Assembly: GCA_036794825.1 (NCBI GenBank)
Contig: DAIRGA010000005.1
Coordinates: forward strand, 1-64,000
Length of the DNA stretch: 64,000 bases
Direction: 5' to 3'
Source: RZYY01 sp036794825
Lineage (GTDB): Bacteria; Bacteroidota; Bacteroidia; Bacteroidales; 4484-276
The notes beneath the pieces were generated by a model that was not told where the DNA came from, made no database searches, and worked only from the letters and a program-made list of their open reading frames with translations. The number at the start of each line of letters is the position of its first letter. The first letter of the stretch is position 1. Of the stretch, positions 1 to 7,353 are shown piece after piece. The position numbers and the translations under genes are program-made.

Positions 1-2373
1 GGAATCACTGAAAAACTCTGTTTTAATAATGATGGTTCCAACTGCGATGAATACGGAGCCCTCTATGAATGGAATGAAATGATGAACTACTCGACGAATC
101 AAACCAACCAGGGGATATGTCCTTCGGGTTGGCGTGTGCCGATGTTGTCCGAATGGGAGGCCCTGATCAGTTTTCTTGGCGGAGCGTCGGTTGCCGGAGG
201 AAAGTTAAAAGAAACCGGATTTGAACATTGGGATGCTCCCAATTCAGGGGCCACGAATGAAAGTGGTTTCAACGCTTTTGGAGGAGGTGGATTTGAGGAC
301 GGCTTCGGGCTGTTAAACATGTATGGAAATTACTGGACAAGCTTTTTCAATGGGGAAGATCAGATACTGAAGTATGTCAGGTATAATGCGGAATCGGTTG
401 AGACTGGTTATTCGTATTATGAATATCACAATGCCGCTTCCGTTAGATGCATCAAAGATAACGAACCCCAAACCTGGGGTTGCGGCGATCCTCTCCTCGA
501 CTCACGCGATAACCAATCCTACAATACCGTTCAGATCGGCGATCAGTGCTGGATGGCGGAAAATCTGGATTATGGTATCATGATCGATTCAACGCTGGAT
601 CCTGCAAATAATCAACTGCCGGAAAAATACTGCTTCAGAAGTTCGGAAGAAAATTGCAATGAATATGGAGGATTGTATCATTGGCAGGAGTTAATGAATT
701 ATCAGACCCTTCCGGGAACACAAGGTTTATGTCCTCAAAACTGGCACATCCCGACGAAAGATGAATGGTGTGCAATGGCCTATTTCCTCGACCCGACGGT
801 AAATTGTAATGTGGAGTCCTGGACAGGCACGGATGCCGGCGGAAAATTAAAGGAAACCGGATATTCCCATTGGCTTTCTCCAAATACCGGCGCCACAAAT
901 GAAAGCGGCTTTACTGCACTGGGTTCCGGACACTATTCCAATCATGGATTCTGGTCGCTTGGGTATGCGTCATCTTTCTGGACATCTGAAATGTATGACC
1001 TTCCCGGATATATTATTCCTTATTATTATATTCTAACGAACGATGAGGCCCGGATTGTTAGGAATGCTTCCAATCAATCATTCGATCCCGCCGGGTATAG
1101 TGTTCGCTGCATCTTGGGTGATGGACAACCACCGGCTTGGGAATGCGGAAATTCATTTATCGATGCCCGTGATAACGAGGTTTACCTTACTACTCAGATT
1201 GGTGATCAGTGCTGGATGGCGGAAAACCTGAACGTAGGCGAAAGGATAAATGGCTCGGAAAATCAACAGGACAATTTGATCATAGAGAAATACTGCTATG
1301 ATGACGTATCTTCAAACTGCGATGAATATGGCGGATTGTACCAATGGAACGAAATGATGGAATATGAAACCAGCGAAGGTGCGCATGGAATCTGCCCCCA
1401 AGGATGGCACCTGCCAACAGAAGCCGAGTGGTGTGAACTTACGCAGAATATTGATCCTACCGTAGATTGTAATTATCTGGTTGGATTTACGGGAACTGAT
1501 GTGGGTGATAAGATGAAATCCGGAAGCTGGCAGGGACTGGGATTTTCAAATGAATCTGGTTTCAGTGCGCTGCCTTTTGGTAACCGGACATTGTCGGGAA
1601 CTTTCGTTGACATAAGCTACAATGCTCATTTCTGGACTTCAAAACAAAGCGTTCCCGGCTCTTCCCGGGTTTGGGTCCTCGATGGCTGGCAGCATGGAAT
1701 TTTACATTCGGAACTGGATCAGAACTTCGGGTTTGGCGTTCGATGTGTTAAAGGTTCACCACCGCCTCAGCCCTGGGGTTGCGGCGATCCGCTCATTGAT
1801 ACCCGCGACAACCAATCCTACAACACCGTTCAAATCGGCGAGCAATGCTGGATGGCGGAGAACCTGAATTACGGAACAATGATCCCTGCAGGATCTTCTC
1901 CAACGACCGAAAGTAAGTACTGCTATGATGATCTGGATTCAAATTGCCAGGAATATGGTGGATTTTATCCCTGGCCTCAGATGATGGCAGGAGACCCAAC
2001 ACCCGGTTCACAGGGAATATGCCCTGATGGGTTTCATGTTCCAGCTGATGAAGAATGGATTGCCTTAATGAATTATCTCGGTGGATTTTCCGCTGCCGGT
2101 GGTAAAATGAAGGAATCCGGCTACATTCATTGGCTTGAACCAAACGAAGGTGCCACAAACGAATCAGGCTTCACAGCTTTAGGTACTGGTAATATAAATC
2201 CCAGTTTTCCAACACTTAATACTTCAACCTGTATGTGGAGCTCAACTCCGGAAGCGCCGGGTAAGGCTTGGTACAGACGTTTGGCATACAATTCTTCAGG
2301 TTTATACCGCGAAAAGACGCATGGAATGGCATTCCCTATGTCAGTTCGATGCCTGAAAAACTCTGATAAATGA
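1..2373 (+). CDS. FISUMP-repeat secreted protein, 5' end outside window
   Basis: The reading frame is open from base 1, so the gene starts upstream; 790 residues are visible. It is built from a truncated unit plus three full units of about 200-220 residues, beginning near bases 475, 1138 and 1771. Each unit has a W(G/E)CG(D/N) start, a DxRDN..Y.T.QIG(D/E)QCWMAENL segment, an EYGG(L/F)Y.W stretch, a GICP.G(W/F)H.P motif and a closing VRC. This is the Fibrobacter succinogenes major paralogous (FISUMP) domain, found in large surface or secreted proteins of Bacteroidota and Fibrobacterota; its molecular function is unknown. Invariant cysteines suggest disulfides, hence export. The frame ends in LKNSDK with no sorting domain, unusual for this class; an orphan T9SS domain lies about 400 bp downstream in another frame. 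Confidence 0.85.
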   Translation, partial: GITEKLCFNNDGSNCDEYGALYEWNEMMNYSTNQTNQGICPSGWRVPMLSEWEALISFLGGASVAGGKLKETGFEHWDAPNSGATNESGFNAFGGGGFEDGFGLLNMYGNYWTSFFNGEDQILKYVRYNAESVETGYSYYEYHNAASVRCIKDNEPQTWGCGDPLLDSRDNQSYNTVQIGDQCWMAENLDYGIMIDSTLDPANNQLPEKYCFRSSEENCNEYGGLYHWQELMNYQTLPGTQGLCPQNWHIPTKDEWCAMAYFLDPTVNCNVESWTGTDAGGKLKETGYSHWLSPNTGATNESGFTALGSGHYSNHGFWSLGYASSFWTSEMYDLPGYIIPYYYILTNDEARIVRNASNQSFDPAGYSVRCILGDGQPPAWECGNSFIDARDNEVYLTTQIGDQCWMAENLNVGERINGSENQQDNLIIEKYCYDDVSSNCDEYGGLYQWNEMMEYETSEGAHGICPQGWHLPTEAEWCELTQNIDPTVDCNYLVGFTGTDVGDKMKSGSWQGLGFSNESGFSALPFGNRTLSGTFVDISYNAHFWTSKQSVPGSSRVWVLDGWQHGILHSELDQNFGFGVRCVKGSPPPQPWGCGDPLIDTRDNQSYNTVQIGEQCWMAENLNYGTMIPAGSSPTTESKYCYDDLDSNCQEYGGFYPWPQMMAGDPTPGSQGICPDGFHVPADEEWIALMNYLGGFSAAGGKMKESGYIHWLEPNEGATNESGFTALGTGNINPSFPTLNTSTCMWSSTPEAPGKAWYRRLAYNSSGLYREKTHGMAFPMSVRCLKNSDK

Positions 2374-2553
2374 TTTCATGAACAAAGAGGCTGCTTCCAA
2401 AGTCTTTCATTGTGATTTTAAACGTTCTTGTATTAACCAGACTTTTGAGGCAATCCCTTTATTGCTTTCATTCCATCGATACCAAAAAAGTCCGGAGTAA
2501 ATATCCTTAATAGATCAATTCTGCAATAACTGAGGACTATTGCCGCTTTTTAG

Positions 2554-2588
2554 CCCCGGACCGTTGCAAGGCGGATCCGGGGTTTTTT
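2554..2588 (+). terminator. Rho-independent terminator
   Basis: A GC-rich hairpin pairs CCCCGGA (2554-2560) with TCCGGGG (2576-2582). It is extended by CCG/CGG with one bulged A and followed by six T. It lies 180 bp after the FISUMP stop and probably ends that transcript, cutting off the T9SS-domain frame downstream. Confidence 0.75.
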
Positions 2589-2597
2589 GTTTTGTAG

Positions 2598-2638
2598 CCC
2601 TGACATGTCTTGATCCCGCACGTGAAGGACTGTCAGGG
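2598..2638. repeat. Inverted repeat CCCTGACA/TGTCAGGG
   Basis: A perfect 8-bp inverted repeat (2598-2605 and 2631-2638) with a 25-bp spacer sits directly after the terminator and inside the orphan T9SS frame. There is no T-run, so it is not an obvious terminator. It may be the edge of a repeat that invaded the old gene. Confidence 0.4.
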
Positions 2639-3016
2639 TTATCACCCACCTTCGACCCATCCCTCCCCCAATCCGACGGCCTCTTTACCGGAAACGGCCT
2701 TTCAGCCATCACCGGCTTTGAAGCAGCCTCTGGTATTGGTATTGAAGGCTTTGGAGCAATCATCAGCATCTATCCCAATCCGACTACCGGTCTGGTCAAT
2801 ATTTCCGGACTGGACGGGAATACGGATATAACCATCACCGATGCAAAAGTTCAGGAATTAAAACAAACTATCAGCAAGTCTGACCAGTTGCTTACTCTTG
2901 ATCTAAGCTGTTGCAAAACAGGAGTTTATTTCATCAAAATCCAACAGCCAAACGAAACTCTTTTCAGAAAAATAGTTTTGTATTAGCAACGGATTTACGT
3001 TTCAACATGAATGCAA

Positions 3017-3057
3017 AGACCTCATAAAAGTTCATGTTCTGTGAGGTCTATTTCATT
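3017..3057 (+). terminator. Probable terminator after the T9SS remnant
   Basis: AGACCTCA (3017-3024) pairs perfectly with TGAGGTCT (3042-3049), followed by a T-rich tail. The 17-nt loop is long for a terminator, so efficiency is uncertain. Confidence 0.5.
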
Positions 3058-3084
3058 TTGAGGAGACATTAATGAAGGATTCCT

Positions 3085-3260
3085 GCCACGAAGGCACGAA
3101 GGCACGAAGTTTCTCCTATCAGTAAATTCCTTATATGGATGATTTTTTTAAAAAGTCGGCAGCCGGCAGTCGGCAGTCAGCAGTCGGCAGTCAGCAGTCG
3201 GCAGTCAGTCGCCAGTCTCATACCCCAATACCCCATTTCCCCAATCCTGCCTTGAATCTT
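3085..3260. repeat. Repeat-rich gap: CACGAAGG motif, 14-bp minisatellite and CCCCATTTCCCC tract
   Basis: This fills most of the gene-free stretch 2987-3419. It contains GCCACGAAGG followed by repeated CACGAAGG (3085-3109), a motif also present in the arms of the hairpin element at 6957-7113. A tract at 3155-3216 is built from CAGTCGGCAGTCAG, about three tandem 14-bp copies plus degenerate edges. After it comes a run of CCCCAATA/CCCCATTTCCCC words (about 3222-3245). Close relatives of these modules recur at 14391-14510 and 46118-46207. No coding potential is apparent. Confidence 0.75.
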
Positions 3261-3398
3261 CATGGCAAACCAAAGAAAGCTGTTGGATGCTGATGCAGGT
3301 TAATCCGGGTCTTCTCCTCTTCTGAAAGGTAATGTAAAGCCCGGTTAAGAATTTGTCAGATAAAAAATCGCTTACGGGTAAAAACATATCAATTCCTT

Positions 3399-3425
3399 TG
3401 CAACCCTCAATCCGGAAAATTGTCA
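3399..3425 (+). promoter_or_regulatory. ECF-type promoter of the sigma factor gene
   Basis: TGCAACC (3399-3405), a 16-bp spacer and GTCA (3422-3425) resemble the -35 and -10 elements of ECF sigma promoters. The identical elements with identical spacing recur at 5678-5704 before another gene of the cluster, which makes autoregulation by the adjacent sigma factor likely. If correct, transcription starts near 3431, downstream of the longest possible start codon of the sigma gene. Confidence 0.65.
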
Positions 3426-4016
3426 TTAGTGGCAGAAATAAATCAGAACATAAAGCCATTGGAGCCTGCAGAAATTACCAGGGAGCTCATCGTAAGGTGC
3501 AGCAAGGGGAACGCAAGAGCCCAACGCGAGCTTTATAATCTATATGCCAAAGCCATGTACAACGTAAGTTTGAGATTGATGCGAACAAGAGAAGCCGCCG
3601 AAGATATGCTCCAGGAGGCCTTTGCAGACGCTTTCAGCAAACTGGGAACTTTCAGGTTCGACTCAGGCTTCGGGTCGTGGCTCAAACGAATTGTTATCAA
3701 CAACTGCATCAACGAAATCAAGCGAAGACGAGTCGAACTCGAGTACTTTGACGACATGCATCTTTTTGAAAAAGAGGAAGAGAACGAAAACTGCGACTAC
3801 GAAGAACAGCTTACAGTGAGCAACATCAAAAATGCCATGCAGTACCTGCCCGAAGGAGGTCGGATCATCTTTTCGCTTTACCTGCTCGAAGGGTACGACC
3901 ACCTCGAAATTGCGCAAATCCTTAACATCTCCGAATCCAACTCCAAATCGCAGTATATGAGGGCCAAAAACCGGATTAAAGAAATTTTATCTCAAAACCA
4001 ATATGAAACAAGATAG
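3420..4016 (+). CDS. ECF-family RNA polymerase sigma factor
   Basis: In the longest frame (TTG start, 198 residues) sigma region 2 spans about residues 22-102, including EDMLQEAFADAF and SWLKRIVINNCINEIKRR, and region 4 spans about 132-190 with the helix-turn-helix EIAQILNISESNSKS. This is the architecture of extracytoplasmic-function sigma factors, which redirect RNA polymerase when a membrane partner releases them. The start is doubtful: the predicted -10 element overlaps the TTG at 3420, so the TTG at 3459 (giving MEPAEITRELIV) fits better. The gene overlaps the next by 14 bp, the usual sigma/anti-sigma coupling. The signal sensed is unknown; likely targets are this operon and the barrel gene at 5732. 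Confidence 0.9.
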   Translation: MSLVAEINQNIKPLEPAEITRELIVRCSKGNARAQRELYNLYAKAMYNVSLRLMRTREAAEDMLQEAFADAFSKLGTFRFDSGFGSWLKRIVINNCINEIKRRRVELEYFDDMHLFEKEEENENCDYEEQLTVSNIKNAMQYLPEGGRIIFSLYLLEGYDHLEIAQILNISESNSKSQYMRAKNRIKEILSQNQYETR

Positions 4017-4575
4017 GTTAGAACAATTCATCCGCGATCACCGGGAGGATTTCGACGACGAAATGCCCGATCCGGCACTGTTTGAGCGAATCGTCAGGCG
4101 CGATCCGCTGATCGTCAGGCTGACCCGCAACAAGGCTGTGTGGCGCGCTGCCGCTGCGATAGCCATCTTTGTTTCGTCCTACTATTTCCACGAATTTGTA
4201 ACCTTCAGAAATCAGCCTGCCTCTGCCACGGCTGAAGTGGAAACCATCGAGCCTTCGGAAACCATCAAAATGATGCTCGAAGCCGAAGCATTTTACACCT
4301 CTCAGATCAATCAGCGTCAGCAGGAACTTTACCTGTTGGCGCAGGATCAGCCTGAAATAAAAAATGAGGTAAACTACGAAATCTCTGAACTCGATACCAT
4401 TTACGCCGAACTGAAAAGAGATCTGAAAGACAATGCAGCCAACGAAGAGGTGATTGAGGCGATGATCCAGAACTACCGTTTTAAGCTCGACATACTAGAA
4501 AGTGTTTTGCAGCAGTTGCGCGCAGCAAAGAATGAACAAACCGAAACCACCCACAAAAATGATATCAACCTGTAA
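4003..4575 (+). CDS. Putative anti-sigma factor, single-pass membrane protein
   Basis: This 190-residue protein has a short acidic N-terminus, one predicted membrane helix at about residues 46-64, and a periplasmic part rich in Glu/Gln/Ala likely to form a coiled coil (about 85-180). It overlaps the ECF sigma gene by 14 bp and is overlapped by the next gene, so the three are translationally coupled. The position and topology are those of anti-sigma factors that hold ECF sigma at the membrane. I see no HxxxCxxC zinc anti-sigma motif, so it would be a non-ZAS type. The role rests on context; the sequence itself is not a family I recognise with certainty. Confidence 0.65.
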   Translation: MKQDRLEQFIRDHREDFDDEMPDPALFERIVRRDPLIVRLTRNKAVWRAAAAIAIFVSSYYFHEFVTFRNQPASATAEVETIEPSETIKMMLEAEAFYTSQINQRQQELYLLAQDQPEIKNEVNYEISELDTIYAELKRDLKDNAANEEVIEAMIQNYRFKLDILESVLQQLRAAKNEQTETTHKNDINL

Positions 4576-5662
4576 AATACGGTCGCTGGTGTTAATGCTC
4601 TGCTTTGCTATGGCCATTGCATTGCCGGCTCATGCCGTCGAAAAGGTTCGCAACGAAACCCGCTCGTTTGCCATCACTCCGGGAACCGAAATCCAGATCG
4701 TGAACAAGTACGGAAACATCCATCTCACCAACTGGAACAAGGATTCGGTGAGGTTTGAAATTACCATGACCATCAATGCCAACAAAGCCGACAAGGTGGA
4801 TAAAATCCATGATGGTATTGGCTTTGAATTCACACCGACATCACGCTATGTGGTTGCCAAAACCGTTTTCAAAAGCAGCCAGGGGACTTTTATTGACGAG
4901 ATGAACACCCTTGCCACCACTCTTTTTACCAGTACTAACCGAGTTCAGATTGATTACAAAGTTTACCTGCCGCAAACCAGTCCGCTGGTGCTCGAAAACA
5001 AATTCGGGCACATCTTTATGACCGATTACAAATCGAAGGTGGATATTATTCTTTCGAACGGTGATCTGAGAGCAGGCGACTTCACCGGTAACCTGAATCT
5101 GAAAATTGATTTCGGATCAATTAACATCAAAAGCACTGCAGGCAGCAAGATCAATGCAGGTTATGCAAATGTTGAAATCTTGAAATCGGGCAGAATGGAA
5201 ATCGAATCCCGCTCCTCAACATTTGAGCTGGGCACGATAGAATCGCTCGAACTCAACTCGAGACGCGACAAAATCAGGATCGCTGAAGTCGGCTCTGTCC
5301 GCAGCGACCTTTCATTTACCAGTCTCCGCATTGATACTCTGACCGGAAATGCGCTCTTCAACAGCAACTATGGCGACCTGAACCTGCGATCGGTAGCCAG
5401 AGGATTCACCGGCTTTAACCTGATTGCCAGGTACACCGAGGTTAGCCTGAACTTTCAGAAAGAGGCCGCATTCAACCTGAAAATGGCCTACACCAGGCAA
5501 ACCAGCATTGCTACTCCGGGTGAGTTGTCGGGATTGGATAAAAAAACGCTGGACGAAAAAGCAGGTATTTATGAGTATTCTGGCGCTTTTGGTACGGGGA
5601 GAACCTTTCCGGTAGTGGATATTAATTTGACCGCAGGCCAGATTTCACTCACCCGCTTCTGA
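4532..5662 (+). CDS. DUF4097-type (putative adhesin/beta-helix) exported protein
   Basis: The start at 4532 gives 376 residues; ATG at 4559 is an equally good start and reduces the overlap with the previous gene from 44 to 17 bp. A signal peptide (hydrophobic stretch about residues 17-31, ending PAHA) precedes a body of short alternating beta strands, for example IQIVNKYGNIHLTNW, LVLENKFGHIFM, GDLRAGDFTGNLNLKIDFGS. This is the DUF4097/'putative adhesin' pattern, probably a right-handed beta-helix. Such genes often follow ECF sigma/anti-sigma pairs in Bacteroidota. It is likely periplasmic or outer-membrane associated. The biochemical function is not established. Confidence 0.75.
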   Translation: MNKPKPPTKMISTCKIRSLVLMLCFAMAIALPAHAVEKVRNETRSFAITPGTEIQIVNKYGNIHLTNWNKDSVRFEITMTINANKADKVDKIHDGIGFEFTPTSRYVVAKTVFKSSQGTFIDEMNTLATTLFTSTNRVQIDYKVYLPQTSPLVLENKFGHIFMTDYKSKVDIILSNGDLRAGDFTGNLNLKIDFGSINIKSTAGSKINAGYANVEILKSGRMEIESRSSTFELGTIESLELNSRRDKIRIAEVGSVRSDLSFTSLRIDTLTGNALFNSNYGDLNLRSVARGFTGFNLIARYTEVSLNFQKEAAFNLKMAYTRQTSIATPGELSGLDKKTLDEKAGIYEYSGAFGTGRTFPVVDINLTAGQISLTRF

Positions 5663-5677
5663 TTTTTACTTACGATT

Positions 5678-5704
5678 TGCAACCCTCATCCAATAATTTT
5701 GTCA
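5678..5704 (+). promoter_or_regulatory. Second ECF-type promoter, matching that of the sigma gene
   Basis: TGCAACC (5678-5684), 16 bp, then GTCA (5701-5704): the same -35, spacing and -10 as the promoter at 3399-3425. The flanks are also shared (TTTGCAACCCTCA in both). It implies that the following gene belongs to the sigma factor's regulon, and it sets that gene's start downstream of about 5710. Confidence 0.65.
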
Positions 5705-5731
5705 ATGCTATCAGTTATGAATTTTAATCTT

Positions 5732-6247
5732 ATGAAATCCTCCGTCAGAGTATTAATCATTGCAACGCTGCTGATGTTTATGAACGCATCGAAAGCACAG
5801 GAAATCTATCAGTCCGTCGGTTACCGTTTTGGCGGCAGTGGTGTTGCCTACAAGTACATCGAGGACCAGTTCCGGGGTTTTGAACTGATGCTGAACTTCA
5901 GGGAGCATGGCATTCAATTTACCGGACTGCTCCAGGAATATAAACCCGTGAAAACTGACCGGATCAACAATTTATATCTTTTTTACGGTGTCGGAGGACA
6001 TGCCGGTTACAAAGGTTCGGAGATCTTTATTACTGGAGACGACGGTAATGGTAACTGCCAGTGCGGCACAACTTACCGCTATAATCCGGTTATCGGTATT
6101 GATGGAATTGTTGGATGGCAGTACCAGTTCAGCAGTATCCCCCTTACCCTGAGCCTTGATTACAAGCCCTACCTGGAGTATTTGCGGGAGCACACTCTCA
6201 GGCTCGATTTGTGGGATTTTGGATTCACGGCAAGTTACACTTTTTGA
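5732..6247 (+). CDS. Small outer-membrane beta-barrel-like protein, ECF-regulated
   Basis: 171 residues from ATG 5732. The frame is open to TTG 5699, but that codon overlaps the predicted -10 element and only the ATG at 5732 gives a clean signal peptide (MKSS... ending ASKAQ, ~22 residues). The mature part alternates aromatic and polar residues (YQSVGYRFGGSGVAYKY, LNLFYG-like strands) and ends with ASYTF, a terminal aromatic typical of outer-membrane barrels. It lies 70 bp after the DUF4097 gene with its own ECF-type promoter. No family was recognised. It may be the envelope output of this sigma factor's response. Confidence 0.65.
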   Translation: MKSSVRVLIIATLLMFMNASKAQEIYQSVGYRFGGSGVAYKYIEDQFRGFELMLNFREHGIQFTGLLQEYKPVKTDRINNLYLFYGVGGHAGYKGSEIFITGDDGNGNCQCGTTYRYNPVIGIDGIVGWQYQFSSIPLTLSLDYKPYLEYLREHTLRLDLWDFGFTASYTF

Positions 6248-6283
6248 TAATTCACGCAGTTTCAATCTATAATTCAAATTACA

Positions 6284-6934
6284 ATGAAAAAAACAGGTTT
6301 TGCATTATTGCTGTTTGTGTTAGTAACTTCCGGTGTTATGAATGCTCAGGAGACCACCGGAGGAGAAATGAGAACGATTTTCGGGAGCAACGATAAAATC
6401 ACTCATGGTGGCTATGGCGCTTTGCTCATCAATTATTCCCAGATTAACGATAAGGATGCGGTGCTGGTTGGCGCCCGCGGTGGTTGGATCATTAACCACG
6501 GAATTACGATCGGAATTGGTGGATATGGTTTTGCCAATCAGCTAAACTACAAGGACTTTCAGGTGGGCAACAAGGTTTACGATAAGGTATTCCTGTCAGG
6601 AGGTTATGGCGGACTACTTGTTGAGCCAATCCTGTTTCCTTTCTCTCCCATACACGTGGCTATCCCTGTAATTATCGGGGCCGGCGGTGCAGCCTATGTC
6701 AACGACTATTATTATGGTAATCCGGGCAATGAGTGGGAATACTATACAATAGACTCTTCGCCATTCTTCGTGGTCGAACCCGGAGTGGAGGTCGAATTCA
6801 ATATGGTAAAGTTTATGCGGATCGGGCTGGGCGCTTACTACCGCTATACATCGGGATTGGATTTAGTCAACACCGACGAGCACGCGCTCGATGGATTCTC
6901 GACCGGGATTTCGCTTAAATTCGGGAAATTCTGA
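6284..6934 (+). CDS. Hypothetical outer-membrane beta-barrel protein
   Basis: 216 residues with a signal peptide of ~22 residues ending MNAQ. The mature protein is Gly- and Tyr-rich with repeated short amphipathic strands (GWIINHGITIGIGGYGFA, FMRIGLGAYYRYTSG) and a C-terminus ending LKFGKF. This is the look of an 8-10 strand outer-membrane barrel. It follows the preceding barrel gene by 36 bp in the same direction and is probably co-transcribed from the ECF-type promoter at 5678. No specific family or substrate can be named. Confidence 0.65.
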   Translation: MKKTGFALLLFVLVTSGVMNAQETTGGEMRTIFGSNDKITHGGYGALLINYSQINDKDAVLVGARGGWIINHGITIGIGGYGFANQLNYKDFQVGNKVYDKVFLSGGYGGLLVEPILFPFSPIHVAIPVIIGAGGAAYVNDYYYGNPGNEWEYYTIDSSPFFVVEPGVEVEFNMVKFMRIGLGAYYRYTSGLDLVNTDEHALDGFSTGISLKFGKF

Positions 6935-6956
6935 TTTTGCTTTGATAGAATAGTTC

Positions 6957-7113
6957 AAACGAGGCTTCCTCAAAAATTGATGTTTGCCATAAAGGCGCTA
7001 AGATACGAAGATAGGAAAGTTGTTATATCATTGTATTTCAATCTTTTATTCAACTTTGTGCCTTCGTGTCTTCGTGGCAAATTTAGTCATCGGATTTTGC
7101 GGAGGCCTCGTTT
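6957..7113. repeat. MITE-like inverted-repeat element with CACGAAG motif arms
   Basis: AAACGAGGC (6957-6965) is the inverted match of GCCTCGTTT (7105-7113), and the imperfect match continues inward about 50 bp in each arm. The left arm reads CTCAAAAATTGATG..TTTGCCATAAAGG; the complement of the right arm reads CGCAAAATCCGATG..TTTGCCACGAAGA. The centre (about 7012-7050) is AT-rich. It lies between the convergent barrel gene and xseB and could act as a bidirectional terminator. The right arm contains the CTTCGTGTCTTCGTGGC word also seen near 3090. Confidence 0.65.
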
Positions 7114-7128
7114 TTATTGATGCAAATT

Positions 7129-7353
7129 TCACTCTGTTTCGTAATTTTTTACTGACGGATCTTCCAATTCTTCGAGGATTTTGTTCACATCACCCTCGGT
7201 GGAGGAGAGTTTGTTTTTGCAGATGCGGATAAGCTCCGATGCGCGCTTTACTTTGGCTGAAAGCTGATCCACGCCTATTTCACCCTCTTCGATATCACGA
7301 ACAATCTGCTGCAGTTCATCAAATGCTTCTGTGTAGGTCAGTTGTTTACTCAT
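7129..7353 (-). CDS. xseB: Exodeoxyribonuclease VII small subunit
   Basis: 74 residues, the family's normal size. The signature Y.EAFDELQQIVRDIEEGE and the helical-hairpin continuation LIRICKNKLSSTE identify XseB. Several copies bind one XseA to form exonuclease VII, which degrades single-stranded DNA in both directions to short oligonucleotides and acts in repair and recombination in the cytoplasm. The start overlaps the end of xseA by 8 bp, so the two are translationally coupled. Confidence 0.95.
   Translation of the reverse strand: MSKQLTYTEAFDELQQIVRDIEEGEIGVDQLSAKVKRASELIRICKNKLSSTEGDVNKILEELEDPSVKNYETE

Larger units (their letters stand above)
2540..2986 (+). pseudogene. Orphan T9SS type A C-terminal sorting-domain remnant
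   Basis: The last ~75 residues form a recognisable T9SS type A sorting domain: an IYPNPTTG start, a beta-sandwich core with a DLSCCKTGVYFIKI segment, and a terminal RKIVLY. Such domains normally sit at the C-terminus of a large exported protein and direct it through the type IX secretion system. Here nothing precedes it but ~70 low-complexity residues, there is no signal peptide, and the only ATG (2540) lies before a strong terminator. I therefore read it as the surviving 3' end of a deleted or frameshifted cargo gene, possibly once joined to the FISUMP gene, which lacks such a domain but is in a different frame. The start coordinate is only the limit of the open frame. Confidence 0.6.

Noticed and set aside
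2374..2986. Simple single-base frameshift joining the FISUMP gene to the T9SS domain
   Set aside because: About 165 bp with a strong terminator and several stops separate the two; one frameshift cannot join them, although an older fusion remains possible.
3155..3216. Tandem 14-bp units that might be a CRISPR array
   Set aside because: Units are directly adjacent without unique spacers, and no cas genes are near.
7020..7232. 70-codon plus-strand open frame between the barrel gene and xseB
   Set aside because: It consists of the right arm of the inverted-repeat element and antisense of xseB.
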